Positions 1 to 6,421 of a stretch of DNA of 6,661 nt are shown piece by piece. Origin of the DNA: Clostridium_AM sp964554365. Its GTDB lineage: Bacteria; Bacillota; Clostridia; Clostridiales; Clostridiaceae. Position 1 is the first letter of the stretch, and each line of letters opens with the position of its first letter. The stretch is taken from the NCBI GenBank assembly GCA_964554365.1, contig CAZKOJ010000195.1:1-6661 (forward strand), written 5' to 3'. The position numbers were made by a program, and so were the translations under genes. The notes below the pieces were generated by a model. It made no database searches. It was not told where the DNA came from and saw only the letters and a list, made by a program, of their open reading frames with translations.

Positions 1-1
1 G

Positions 2-1375
2 ATATGGCCTAATAAAGTTATAGAGGCCAGTACTGTAGTGAAAACAAATGTTATTTGGGGTGGGAAATTTACAAAATCACTGTTTGGTAAACATGGAATA
101 AGTGGCCAGGTTAATGTAGATATAACACCAGAATTTGTATCCAAGCTTGGTGCTGCATATGGTTCTATTTTAAAAATAGACTCAAAGGTAGCTATTGTTT
201 GCAGTGATAGTGGTGCTGCTCAAATGTTTAAATATTCTCTTGCTACAGGACTATTGTCTATGGGGATTGAGGTGTTAGATTTAAAAAGAATGCCAAGATC
301 ATTAGTAAGGCAATCTACTTTGTTTTTCGGAGTACAGGGAAGCATTCATGTTTCTGTAGATAGTTACGATTCTGAAAGAGTTAATATTGTATTTATGGAT
401 AAAAATGGTCTTAATATAGATAAAAACATACAAAGAAAGATAGAAAATAGATTTGTAAGAGAAGATTTTCGAAGAGTTAAAACAGATTGCTTTAAGCAGA
501 TTAAACACATAGACAATTTTATAGAGTATTATATAAGGCAACTTATAAATAAGTTATCAATTCATAAGATTAGAAATCAAAAATATAAGGTAATTTTAAG
601 TATAAAAAATCCTATGGTGTTAAATACAATAGATAGTATACTTCAGGAATTTAAAGTAAATATTAAAACTTATGATGACTCTAACAATATTTTAAGATTT
701 AAGAAAGAAGTAGTAGAAAGTAATGCTAATTTAGGAATAAAAATTGATGATGAGTGTGAAGAAGCAATTTTTGTAGATGAAAAAGGAAATGTAATAAGAG
801 ATGAATTATATGATGCTGTTAACGCTCTTGTTATGTTAAAATCCACAAATATGAGCACGTTGGTCGCTCCTGTAACTGCGTCATCTACTATGCAAGAGAT
901 TGCATCTATGTGCGGACGTAAATTTATAAGAACAAAGACTTCACAGAAATTTATACTTGATGCATATTTAAAAAATGAAAATAAAATTACCAGAAGGGAA
1001 GTAGTAGGCTCATATTTGATGACACTAGATGCTATAAGTGTATCAATGCTAACTATTAATCTTATGGCGGCTAGTAATTTACCACTTTCAAGAATATCAT
1101 CTCAAATTCCAAGATATTATACATCTAAAGAAGAAGTAAAGTGTCCTTGGAATATGAAAGGAAAGGTAATGAGAAATCTTATAGAAGAGAATCATTCCAA
1201 ATCTGTAGATTTAATAGAGGGAGTTAAATTAAATTTTAATGATAGTTGGGCATTGGTGCTACCGGATGCTGATGAGCCTCTTTGTAGAGTTTATGGAGAA
1301 TCTAAAGATTCAGAAGAACTAAAAAAACTTACAGATGGTCTATTAAAAAGGATTGAAGCTATAACTTTAGAATAA
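2..1375 (+). CDS. Sugar-phosphate nucleotidyltransferase/phosphomannomutase-like fusion protein, C-terminal part (5' end outside window)
   Basis: This is the 3' part of a larger gene. The frame is open from base 2, and its first residues (IWPNKVIEASTVVKTNVIWG) read as the end of a left-handed beta-helix of hexapeptide repeats. The GTG at 38 is therefore an internal valine codon with no ribosome binding site, not a start. The rest resembles the alpha/beta domains of phosphohexomutases. Full-length family members, usually annotated mannose-1-phosphate guanylyltransferase, carry an N-terminal nucleotidyltransferase domain, then the beta-helix, then this domain, at about 800 residues; 457 are visible here. 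Every expected mutase active-site loop looks degenerate. The phosphoserine loop is replaced around 338-390 (SIHVSVDSYDSERV). The metal loop DGDxDR is replaced around 734-799 (IDDECEEA). The C-terminal RxSGTEP loop is replaced around 1259-1303 (LPDADEPLCRVY). The domain may be structural or regulatory rather than a mutase. The substrate cannot be read from this fragment. It ends with TAA, 136 bases before addB. Confidence 0.8.
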   Translation: MWPNKVIEASTVVKTNVIWGGKFTKSLFGKHGISGQVNVDITPEFVSKLGAAYGSILKIDSKVAIVCSDSGAAQMFKYSLATGLLSMGIEVLDLKRMPRSLVRQSTLFFGVQGSIHVSVDSYDSERVNIVFMDKNGLNIDKNIQRKIENRFVREDFRRVKTDCFKQIKHIDNFIEYYIRQLINKLSIHKIRNQKYKVILSIKNPMVLNTIDSILQEFKVNIKTYDDSNNILRFKKEVVESNANLGIKIDDECEEAIFVDEKGNVIRDELYDAVNALVMLKSTNMSTLVAPVTASSTMQEIASMCGRKFIRTKTSQKFILDAYLKNENKITRREVVGSYLMTLDAISVSMLTINLMAASNLPLSRISSQIPRYYTSKEEVKCPWNMKGKVMRNLIEENHSKSVDLIEGVKLNFNDSWALVLPDADEPLCRVYGESKDSEELKKLTDGLLKRIEAITLE

Positions 1376-1379
1376 TGGT

Positions 1380-1407
1380 TAAGGCAGATAATTAATTATC
1401 TGCCTTA
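1380..1407 (+). terminator. Perfect 28-base palindrome after the nucleotidyltransferase gene, possible terminator
   Basis: The arm TAAGGCAGATAATT (1380-1393) is followed directly by its exact reverse complement (1394-1407), starting four bases after the TAA stop. As RNA it would form a hairpin with a GGCAG/CTGCC core. The following bases (AGGCATTTGTATG) do not form a clean U-tract; the T-rich run comes only at about 1425-1441. Efficient intrinsic termination is therefore uncertain. A transcript-end stabilising hairpin or a DNA-binding palindrome are alternatives. Confidence 0.5.
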
Positions 1408-1463
1408 GGCATTTGTATGAAAACTTGATTTTTATTATTTTTAAAGTGCTAAAGTTCTGTAAA

Positions 1464-1472
1464 TGATATAAT
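1464..1472 (+). promoter_or_regulatory. Putative extended -10 promoter of addB
   Basis: TGATATAAT is an exact extended -10 match (TGn followed by TATAAT), 39 bases before the addB ATG. No good -35 box is found 16-18 bases upstream, which is tolerable for an extended -10 promoter. Transcription would start near 1479, leaving a leader of roughly 33 bases with the ribosome binding site GGAGAG at 1500-1505. Together with the upstream palindrome, this suggests addB begins its own transcription unit. Confidence 0.5.
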
Positions 1473-1490
1473 ATTATTAAATATTATATC
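1465..1490. repeat. Perfect 11-bp inverted repeat overlapping the addB promoter
   Basis: GATATAATATT (1465-1475), the spacer ATTA (1476-1479) and AATATTATATC (1480-1490) form an exact inverted repeat. The left arm contains the proposed -10 box and the predicted start site falls at the centre. It is thus placed like an operator, though the arms are almost pure A/T and such repeats arise more easily by chance in AT-rich DNA. As RNA, only part of it would lie in the transcript. Confidence 0.4.
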
Positions 1491-1511
1491 ATGGAGAATG
1501 GAGAGTAAATT

Positions 1512-4500
1512 ATGGGTTTAAGATTTATATATGGAAGAGCAGGCAGTGGTAAAAGCCATTTTTGTTTAAATGATATAAAGAAAAAAATAGACAATGGTAG
1601 TACTACACCTTTGGTGCTTTTAGTTCCGGAACAGTTTTCATTTCAGGCAGGAAAAAATCTTATAAAAACTATTGGTGAATCAGGAATGCTTAAAGCACAA
1701 GTTTTAAGTTTTAAAAGAATGGCATACAATTTATTAAATGAATTAGGGGGACTTACTAGACAGCAGATGAATTCAGCAGGAAGGAGTATGCTTATTTATA
1801 AAATAATGGATAAAAACAGTAATAAGCTTAAAGTATTTGGTAGAGCAGCTAAGCGTCAAGGATTTGTCACTACAGTTTCAGATATTATAACAGAATTTAA
1901 AAGGTATGATATAACCCCAGAACTATTAAATAGTACGCTGGATAGAATAGAAAATGGAAATTTAAGAAACAAAATGGAGGATATAAGTTTAATTTTTTCA
2001 GAGTTTGAGGAGAAGCTTCATAAAAAATATATTGATTCAGAGGATGAGTTAACTATCCTTTTAGAAAAACTAAATGAATATAAAGGTTTTGATGAAGCAG
2101 AAATATGGGTAGATGAATTTTCAAGCTTTACTCCACAAGAGTATAAAGTTTTAGAAAAACTTATGATTAAATCTAAAAGAATGAATATAACACTTACTAC
2201 TGACTGTTTAAATAGCACTAATGATGTAGACAGCACAGATGTATTTTTACCTACTAAAAACACAGAAGAAAAGCTTTTAAAAATCATTCAAGAAAACAAT
2301 ATAAAATATGATAAACCTGTGGCTTTAAAGTGCACTCCCTGCTATAGATTTAAAGACAGTGAAGAACTTCAACATTTAGAGCAATACTTATTTTCTTACC
2401 CTTACAAGCTATATACTAAACAAAATTCAGATATAAGTATTTTTAAGGCTTTAAATAAATATACAGAAATAGAAGATACAGCAAGAGACATTGTGCGAAT
2501 ATGCAGAGATGAAGGATTTAGGTTTAAGGATATTGCAGTAGTAAGTGGGGATTTAGATGGATATGAAAGCCTTATACGTGCAGTTTTTTCAGAGTATAAT
2601 ATACCCTACTTTATAGATAAAAAAAGAGCAATTAATGACAATCCCATCATACTGCTAATAGTATCAGCAGTAGAAATATTATCTAAAAATTGGAGCGATG
2701 AATCTGTATTTAGATATTTAAAAACAGGACTTTTAGATTTAACAAATGAAGAAATTGATATTATAGAAAATTATGTACTTAGCAATGGGATTAAAGGTGG
2801 GTTTTGGACTAAAGAAGAGCCTTGGGAGTGTGGCATAAGTTATAGTTTTGAAAACAAAGAGATATCAGATTATGAAAAAGAACTTTTAAATAAAATAAAT
2901 TTAGTTAGGGATAAAATAAAAGAACCTATTCTTAAACTTTCTAGTAATATAAAGGGAGGAAAAAAAGGAAGACAGGTTTGTGAAGGTCTTTATGATTTTC
3001 TTTGTGATATAAAAGTAACTGAAAAAATAGAAGAATGGATAAAATATTTTAAGGAAAATGGTGAATTAGATAAAGCAAATGAGTATGGTCAAGTGTGGAA
3101 TATTATAATAGAGGTTTTAGATCAAATAGTAGAAACTATGGAAGATGAAACTTTAAGTGTTGCAAATTTCTCACAAATATTATCTACAGGATTCGAAGAA
3201 TATGAGATAGGAGTAATACCACCAGCTTTAGATCAAGTTCTCATTGGAAGTATAACAAGACTTAAAAGTCATGATGTATCTGCACTTTACATAGTAGGAG
3301 TAAATGATGGGATTTTTCCAGCTACTATTCCTAATGAAGGTGTTCTCACGGATAATGATAGGGAAAATCTAAAAGAAAGAGGAATGGAAATAGCAAAAGA
3401 TACTAGAAGTAGAGCTTTTGAAGAACAGTTTTTAGTATATATTACATTAACAATTGTAAGTAAATATTTGAGATTAAGCTACTCTATTGCAGATGAAGAA
3501 GGGAAAACTAAAAGACCCTCCATTATAATATCTAGAATTAAAAAGATTTTTAACAATATATTAGAAGAAAGCAATTTGGTAGAAATAGATGATGAAAATT
3601 TAAAATCTGTGTCAGGACCAAAGGCTACCTTCAATACGCTTATATCAAACATAAGGAAAACATCTAAAGGATATATAACTCCCACATGGCTAGAGGTATA
3701 TAGATGGTATGAAAGAGATGCTCATTGGAATAAAAGACTTAATAGTGTGCTTAATGGATTTTATTATAGTAATGAAGCCGAAATTGCAGATACAAGTAGA
3801 GTAAGAAAATTGTATGGAAGGCATTTAAATATAAGTGTATCTAGACTTGAAAAGTTTGTTAATTGTCCATTCTCATATTTTATACAATATGGGCTTAAAG
3901 CTAAAGAAAGAAAAGTATATAGACTAAGTTCACCAGATTTAGGAAGCTTTATGCATAATGTTATTCAAAGTTTTTCTGTTAGACTTAAAGAAAAAAGTTT
4001 AAATTGGGATGAATTAGATAGTAATTGGTGCCAAGAAGAAATTTCAAGTATTGTAGATGGCACCTTAGAAAAAACACCTGGGTCTATATTTAATAGTTCG
4101 GCAAGATATAAACATATAACACATAGTGTAAAAAGAATACTTACAAGGTCTGTTTGGCTTATAACTGAGCATATGAAAAGAGGAGGATTTAAGCCATCAG
4201 GATATGAACTATCGTTTAATAATACAGGAGACTTTCCACCTATTTCTGTACAGCTTCATTCAGGAGAAACTGTAAGTCTTATAGGTAGGGTAGATAGAGT
4301 AGACACCATGAATAGTGAAGAAAGTACTTATTTAAGAATAATAGATTATAAATCTGGAACAAAAGAGTTTAAGCTTTCTGACGTATACTATGGACTTCAA
4401 ATGCAACTTCTTATATATTTAGATGCTATGCTCACAGAAATGGAACAAAGAATGGATAAGGATGGACTTCCAGGAGGAATTCTTTATTTTAAATTAGATG

Positions 4501-4952
4501 ATCCATTAATAAAAGTAAAAGGCAATATTGATGATAAAGAAATAGAGAAAAGAATAATGAAAGCTTTAAAAATGAATGGACTTCTTTTGGATGACCCTGA
4601 TATTATTGAGAAAATGGATAATGAAATAGAAAAAACTTCGGATATTATACCAGCTTCAATAAAAAAAGATGGAACTCTTTCTAAAGCCTATTCTTCAGTG
4701 GCTACAGTAGAACAATTTAACCTTTTAAGAACCTACGTAAAGGATACTATAGCTGCATTATGTGAAGAAATATTAGAAGGTAATATAGGTGTAAGTCCTT
4801 CCAAACATAAAAATGGAGAGGCTTGCAAGTATTGTATTTATTCTGCTATATGTCAATTTGATACATCTATAAATGGAAATAAATATAGATTGATGAATGA
4901 TAAGAGTGATGAAGAAGTATGGAAAGAAATAAATAACAAATATAACAAATAA
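1512..4952 (+). CDS. addB: ATP-dependent helicase/nuclease AddB subunit
   Basis: AddB is one half of the AddAB helicase-nuclease, the Firmicutes counterpart of RecBCD. The complex resects double-strand breaks up to a Chi site so RecA can load. At 1146 residues it has the normal family length. Residues 8-15 are the Walker A motif GRAGSGKS. The middle holds helicase-like domains that serve Chi recognition rather than motor function in characterised AddB proteins. The C-terminal RecB-like nuclease shows GRVDRVD (925-931), the catalytic DYKSG (D945, K947) and the QxxxY motif (Q965, Y969). Cysteines 785, 1105, 1108 and 1114 have the same spacing (320, 3 and 6 residues) that I recall for the iron-sulfur ligands of Bacillus subtilis AddB, so the cluster is probably intact. 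In the family the AddB nuclease cuts the 5'-ended strand. ATG 1512 is preceded by GGAGAG at 1500-1505 and begins the expected N-terminus. No frameshift is seen. The usual downstream partner addA is absent. Confidence 0.97.
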   Translation: MGLRFIYGRAGSGKSHFCLNDIKKKIDNGSTTPLVLLVPEQFSFQAGKNLIKTIGESGMLKAQVLSFKRMAYNLLNELGGLTRQQMNSAGRSMLIYKIMDKNSNKLKVFGRAAKRQGFVTTVSDIITEFKRYDITPELLNSTLDRIENGNLRNKMEDISLIFSEFEEKLHKKYIDSEDELTILLEKLNEYKGFDEAEIWVDEFSSFTPQEYKVLEKLMIKSKRMNITLTTDCLNSTNDVDSTDVFLPTKNTEEKLLKIIQENNIKYDKPVALKCTPCYRFKDSEELQHLEQYLFSYPYKLYTKQNSDISIFKALNKYTEIEDTARDIVRICRDEGFRFKDIAVVSGDLDGYESLIRAVFSEYNIPYFIDKKRAINDNPIILLIVSAVEILSKNWSDESVFRYLKTGLLDLTNEEIDIIENYVLSNGIKGGFWTKEEPWECGISYSFENKEISDYEKELLNKINLVRDKIKEPILKLSSNIKGGKKGRQVCEGLYDFLCDIKVTEKIEEWIKYFKENGELDKANEYGQVWNIIIEVLDQIVETMEDETLSVANFSQILSTGFEEYEIGVIPPALDQVLIGSITRLKSHDVSALYIVGVNDGIFPATIPNEGVLTDNDRENLKERGMEIAKDTRSRAFEEQFLVYITLTIVSKYLRLSYSIADEEGKTKRPSIIISRIKKIFNNILEESNLVEIDDENLKSVSGPKATFNTLISNIRKTSKGYITPTWLEVYRWYERDAHWNKRLNSVLNGFYYSNEAEIADTSRVRKLYGRHLNISVSRLEKFVNCPFSYFIQYGLKAKERKVYRLSSPDLGSFMHNVIQSFSVRLKEKSLNWDELDSNWCQEEISSIVDGTLEKTPGSIFNSSARYKHITHSVKRILTRSVWLITEHMKRGGFKPSGYELSFNNTGDFPPISVQLHSGETVSLIGRVDRVDTMNSEESTYLRIIDYKSGTKEFKLSDVYYGLQMQLLIYLDAMLTEMEQRMDKDGLPGGILYFKLDDPLIKVKGNIDDKEIEKRIMKALKMNGLLLDDPDIIEKMDNEIEKTSDIIPASIKKDGTLSKAYSSVATVEQFNLLRTYVKDTIAALCEEILEGNIGVSPSKHKNGEACKYCIYSAICQFDTSINGNKYRLMNDKSDEEVWKEINNKYNK

Positions 4953-4961
4953 ATTTAATAA

Positions 4962-5015
4962 CAAGCTCTAAGTTTCACTAAGATAAAAGCTTTATTTAAT
5001 AAAACTTAGAGCTTG
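4962..5015 (+). terminator. 14-bp perfect stem-loop after addB, possible terminator
   Basis: CAAGCTCTAAGTTT (4962-4975) is the exact reverse complement of 5002-5015, across a 26-base loop that itself contains AAAGCTTT. It starts ten bases after the addB stop. The right arm is followed by CTTATGAAATTGG rather than a U-tract, so it is not a canonical intrinsic terminator on plus. On minus it would be followed by TTATTAAATTTATTTG, which is richer in T. Transcript-end stabilisation or termination in either direction is possible. Confidence 0.45.
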
Positions 5016-5026
5016 CTTATGAAATT

Positions 5027-5035
5027 GGAGGTGAT
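5027..5035 (+). promoter_or_regulatory. Orphan strong Shine-Dalgarno sequence GGAGGTGAT
   Basis: GGAGGTGAT is a nine-base perfect complement of the 16S rRNA 3' tail, better than the sites of either addB or surE. No suitable start lies 5-10 bases downstream. The TTG at 5044 is followed at once by TAA, and the nearest ATG (5056) is 24 bases beyond the core. It may be the remnant of a translation start whose gene was lost (addA is the obvious candidate), part of an RNA structure, or chance. Confidence 0.4.
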
Positions 5036-5071
5036 AGGGAAATTTGTAAAATTACATGGGGGTATTTTATC

Positions 5072-5125
5072 AAGTAAAACTTCATACAGATGGAATCTAT
5101 AATACATCTGTATGAAGTTGAACTT
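5072..5125. repeat. 15-bp perfect hairpin extended to 19 bp
   Basis: AACTTCATACAGATG (5078-5092) pairs exactly with CATCTGTATGAAGTT (5105-5119) around a 12-base loop. Beyond a 2x2 internal loop, AAGT (5072-5075) pairs with ACTT (5122-5125). No U-tract follows, so a terminator role is not supported. The motif CTTCA...CAGATGG is echoed in the third hairpin (CTTCAGATGGG at 5277-5287), hinting at a shared origin or alternative pairing between the two. Confidence 0.55.
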
Positions 5126-5142
5126 ACCTATAAATTAGTTAC

Positions 5143-5267
5143 CGTTAGTTAAGGGGGAAATAAATAGATTACACTACTTAATATTAATCTATATATTCAG
5201 TATATGAAGATTATAAAATTATGTGAATAAAATTTTATTCGATGCCTACTATGCCCCCTGGATAACG
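5143..5267 (+). ncRNA. Candidate multibranched structured RNA upstream of surE
   Basis: A long-range helix closes this segment. CGTTA (5143-5147) pairs with TAACG (5263-5267). After a 4x3 internal loop, AGGGGG (5152-5157) pairs with CCCCCT (5254-5259). Inside are an 8-bp hairpin (ATAGATTA 5164-5171 with TAATCTAT 5185-5192), a weak TTCA/TGAA hairpin (5196-5208) and the palindrome at 5225-5240. The G5/C5 match stands out in a very AT-rich background. I do not recognise a known riboswitch consensus. It may be a surE leader element, part of a larger RNA, or a decayed element end. Plus strand is chosen only because all nearby genes are on plus. Confidence 0.35.
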
Positions 5268-5275
5268 ATTCCTAA

Positions 5276-5309
5276 GCTTCAGATGGGATCTCAAAACCCC
5301 ATCTGAAGC
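5276..5309 (+). repeat. 12-bp GC-containing hairpin upstream of surE
   Basis: GCTTCAGATGGG (5276-5287) pairs perfectly with CCCATCTGAAGC (5298-5309) around a 10-base loop. It ends 55 bases before the surE start, and no U-tract follows. An alternative fold exists: AAAA plus CCCCAT (5293-5302) can pair with ATGGGG (5056-5061) plus TTTT (5065-5068), which would open this hairpin. Whether the switch occurs is untested. Confidence 0.5.
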
Positions 5310-5364
5310 CAAGAATTCTATTTATAGAAATAAAAAATAAATATAAACACATGGAGGATTAATT

Positions 5365-6120
5365 ATGAGACTATTATTGACTAATGATGATGGAGTTAAT
5401 GCAAAAGGAATATATACATTAGCTAAAGAGTTAGAAAAAGAACATGAATTAATTATTGTAGCTCCAAGCAATGAAAGAAGTGCTTGTGGACATTCAATAA
5501 CTATAAGAGAACCATTGCTTGTTAAGGAAGTTAAGCTTGAAGGAATAAAATCAAAAGCGTATAGTGTTAGTGGTACCCCAGCAGATTGTGTAAGGGTAGC
5601 AATAGACAAAGTTGTTTATGGAAAAGTAGATATGGTATTGTCAGGAATAAATAATGGTTTGAATGTAGGAACGGATGTTCTTTATTCGGGCACAGTATCT
5701 GCTGCTATAGAAGCTGCTATTTGCAAGATTCCATCTATGGCTGTATCTGTAGAGATTAAAGATGGAGTTGTGTGTTATGAAACTGCAGCAAAATATGCAT
5801 CCGAAATATTACAAAAAGCTAAAAATAAATATCTTAAGGATGATGTTGTATTAAACTTAAATATTCCTTTGCTAAAAAAAGAAGATATAAAAGGCATTAA
5901 GGTATGTAAAATTGGCGATAAAACTTATAACTATTATTTTGTAGAGACAATTTCTGAAGGAGAAAATAAAAGTTATCAGTTAAAAGGTGAGAAAAATAAT
6001 CTAAATGATAATGATACAGATGTGTATTTTATAAAACAAGGTTATGCTACAGTAACACCACTTCATTACGATTTAACGAATTTTGGAATATTACAGGAAG
6101 TTAGTAATCTGTTTAAATAA
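5365..6120 (+). CDS. surE: 5'/3'-nucleotidase SurE
   Basis: SurE is a cytoplasmic metal-dependent phosphatase that removes phosphate from nucleoside 5'- and 3'-monophosphates; family members also act on short polyphosphate. At 251 residues it has the standard length and appears complete. The metal site is intact: D8 and D9 in LLLTNDDGV, S39 in NERSACGH, and N96 in SGINNG (93-98). Other family signatures are SGTPADCV (69-76) and the YSGTVSAA segment (107-114). The start ATG 5365 is fixed by GGAGG at 5353-5357 with a 7-base spacer and by the conserved N-terminal MRLLLTNDDG. It is separated from addB by 412 structured bases, so it is probably transcribed separately or regulated through that leader. 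No clear -35/-10 pair was found. TAA is followed at once by inverted-repeat sequence. Confidence 0.97.
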   Translation: MRLLLTNDDGVNAKGIYTLAKELEKEHELIIVAPSNERSACGHSITIREPLLVKEVKLEGIKSKAYSVSGTPADCVRVAIDKVVYGKVDMVLSGINNGLNVGTDVLYSGTVSAAIEAAICKIPSMAVSVEIKDGVVCYETAAKYASEILQKAKNKYLKDDVVLNLNIPLLKKEDIKGIKVCKIGDKTYNYYFVETISEGENKSYQLKGEKNNLNDNDTDVYFIKQGYATVTPLHYDLTNFGILQEVSNLFK

Positions 6121-6155
6121 CTCTAAAATAAGCGTAATGCGACGCAAATTTAGAG
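6121..6155 (+). terminator. Local hairpin directly after surE, weak terminator candidate
   Basis: CTCTAAA (6121-6127) pairs with TTTAGAG (6149-6155), with an inner GCG/CGC pairing (6132-6134 with 6143-6145). It begins at the base after the surE stop. No U-tract follows (TGGCCTGCC). It competes with the much longer rod fold that uses part of the same sequence, so it may form only while the RNA is being made. Confidence 0.25.
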
Positions 6156-6401
6156 TGGCCTGCCACTTAAATATATTATTCAAAAAACCGTCCGTTTATT
6201 AAGAAGGCCTAATGCTTCACTTATTTTAAACTACCTACCCACTCGATCAGCCCGTCCTTGGGCTCCTCGTGGCTTCAATCTTCCTGATTGAAATTACGGT
6301 AGTTTAAAAACGTTAAGCATAAGGCCTTCTAAATTCACTCTAAGTTTTTCTTCACAATATATTTAAGTTTCTGTCCACTCCAAATTTTGCGTTGAATATG
6401 C
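6130..6401. ncRNA. Candidate large rod-shaped structured RNA or foldback element
   Basis: The two halves are complementary over about 270 bases. From the base inward: AAGC/GCTT at the ends; ACGCAAATTT (6142-6151) with AAATTTTGCGT (6382-6392, one bulged base); GAGTGG (6153-6158) with CCACTC (6375-6380); a 6x6 internal loop; 13 perfect pairs (6165-6177 with 6356-6368); a large internal loop; 15 pairs with one A/A mismatch (6202-6217 with 6315-6330); and 12 perfect pairs (6224-6235 with 6298-6309). The tip is a three-way junction with a GC-rich hairpin (CCAC 6239-6242/GTGG 6269-6272, AGCCC 6249-6253/GGGCT 6260-6264) and a second hairpin (6274-6280 with 6286-6292). On minus the loops are purine-rich (AGGAA, AAGGAC, GATCGA), as is common in functional RNAs. 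On plus a T-tract follows the base. The family is not recognised. A miniature inverted-repeat transposon is an alternative, though no target duplication is visible. Confidence 0.5.
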
Positions 6402-6408
6402 TTTTTTT
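6375..6408 (+). terminator. T-tract at the right base of the rod, possible plus-strand terminator
   Basis: The right basal arm ends in GCTT and runs into seven T residues (6402-6408), followed by further T-rich sequence to 6423. If surE transcripts read through, the rod's basal helix plus this U-tract could act as an intrinsic terminator. The basal helix is imperfect near its end and its two arms lie more than 200 bases apart, so it would fold slowly. This is only a modest case. Confidence 0.3.
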
Positions 6409-6421
6409 GCTTTTCTATTTT
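6392..6421 (+). promoter_or_regulatory. Weak putative promoter pointing rightward
   Basis: TTGAAT (6392-6397) and TATTTT (6416-6421) are spaced 18 bases apart and could start a rightward transcript near 6428-6430, at the left edge of the next noncoding block. The -10 match is poor (four of six) and the region is T-rich, so chance is likely. Confidence 0.2.

Larger units (their letters stand above)
4953..5364. other. 412-base noncoding gap between addB and surE, rich in inverted repeats
   Basis: No open frame of credible length or with a usable start lies here on either strand. The gap contains three long perfect hairpins (arms of 14, 15 and 12 bp), an orphan Shine-Dalgarno sequence, a long-range GC helix, the 16-base palindrome GAATAAAATTTTATTC (5225-5240) and a small hairpin TTCTAT-TT-ATAGAA (5316-5329) just upstream of surE. 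It sits where addA is normally found. It could be a long structured leader of surE, an independent RNA, or the scar of a lost gene or element. The components are listed separately. Confidence 0.7.

Noticed and set aside
38..46. GTG at 38 as the start of a 445-residue protein
   Set aside because: The frame is open upstream to the window edge, the upstream residues fit a beta-helix, and no ribosome binding site precedes it.
1465..1490. LexA/SOS box at the addB promoter
   Set aside because: The palindrome does not contain the GAAC-N4-GTTC pattern of the Firmicutes LexA site.
4773..4964. 63-codon minus-strand ORF over the addB 3' end
   Set aside because: It is antisense to the conserved cysteine region of addB. 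Its hydrophobic, phenylalanine- and isoleucine-rich translation is typical of the reverse of AT-rich coding DNA.
5032..5103. Short GTG-started frame overlapping the Shine-Dalgarno
   Set aside because: The start lies inside the Shine-Dalgarno itself, leaving no spacer. It is only 23 codons with no recognisable features.
5056..5115. 19-codon ORF (MGVFYQVKLH...) after the orphan Shine-Dalgarno
   Set aside because: The spacing from the Shine-Dalgarno core is 24 bases, and the ORF runs through the 15-bp hairpin. No family resemblance or support for a leader peptide was seen.
4953..5364. CRISPR array or tandem repeats in the hairpin-rich gap
   Set aside because: The hairpins differ in sequence and spacing, and there is no regularly spaced direct repeat.
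5322..5609. 95-codon minus-strand ORF overlapping the surE start
   Set aside because: It lies antisense to well-conserved surE codons, has no ribosome binding site or family signature, and is best explained as a shadow frame.
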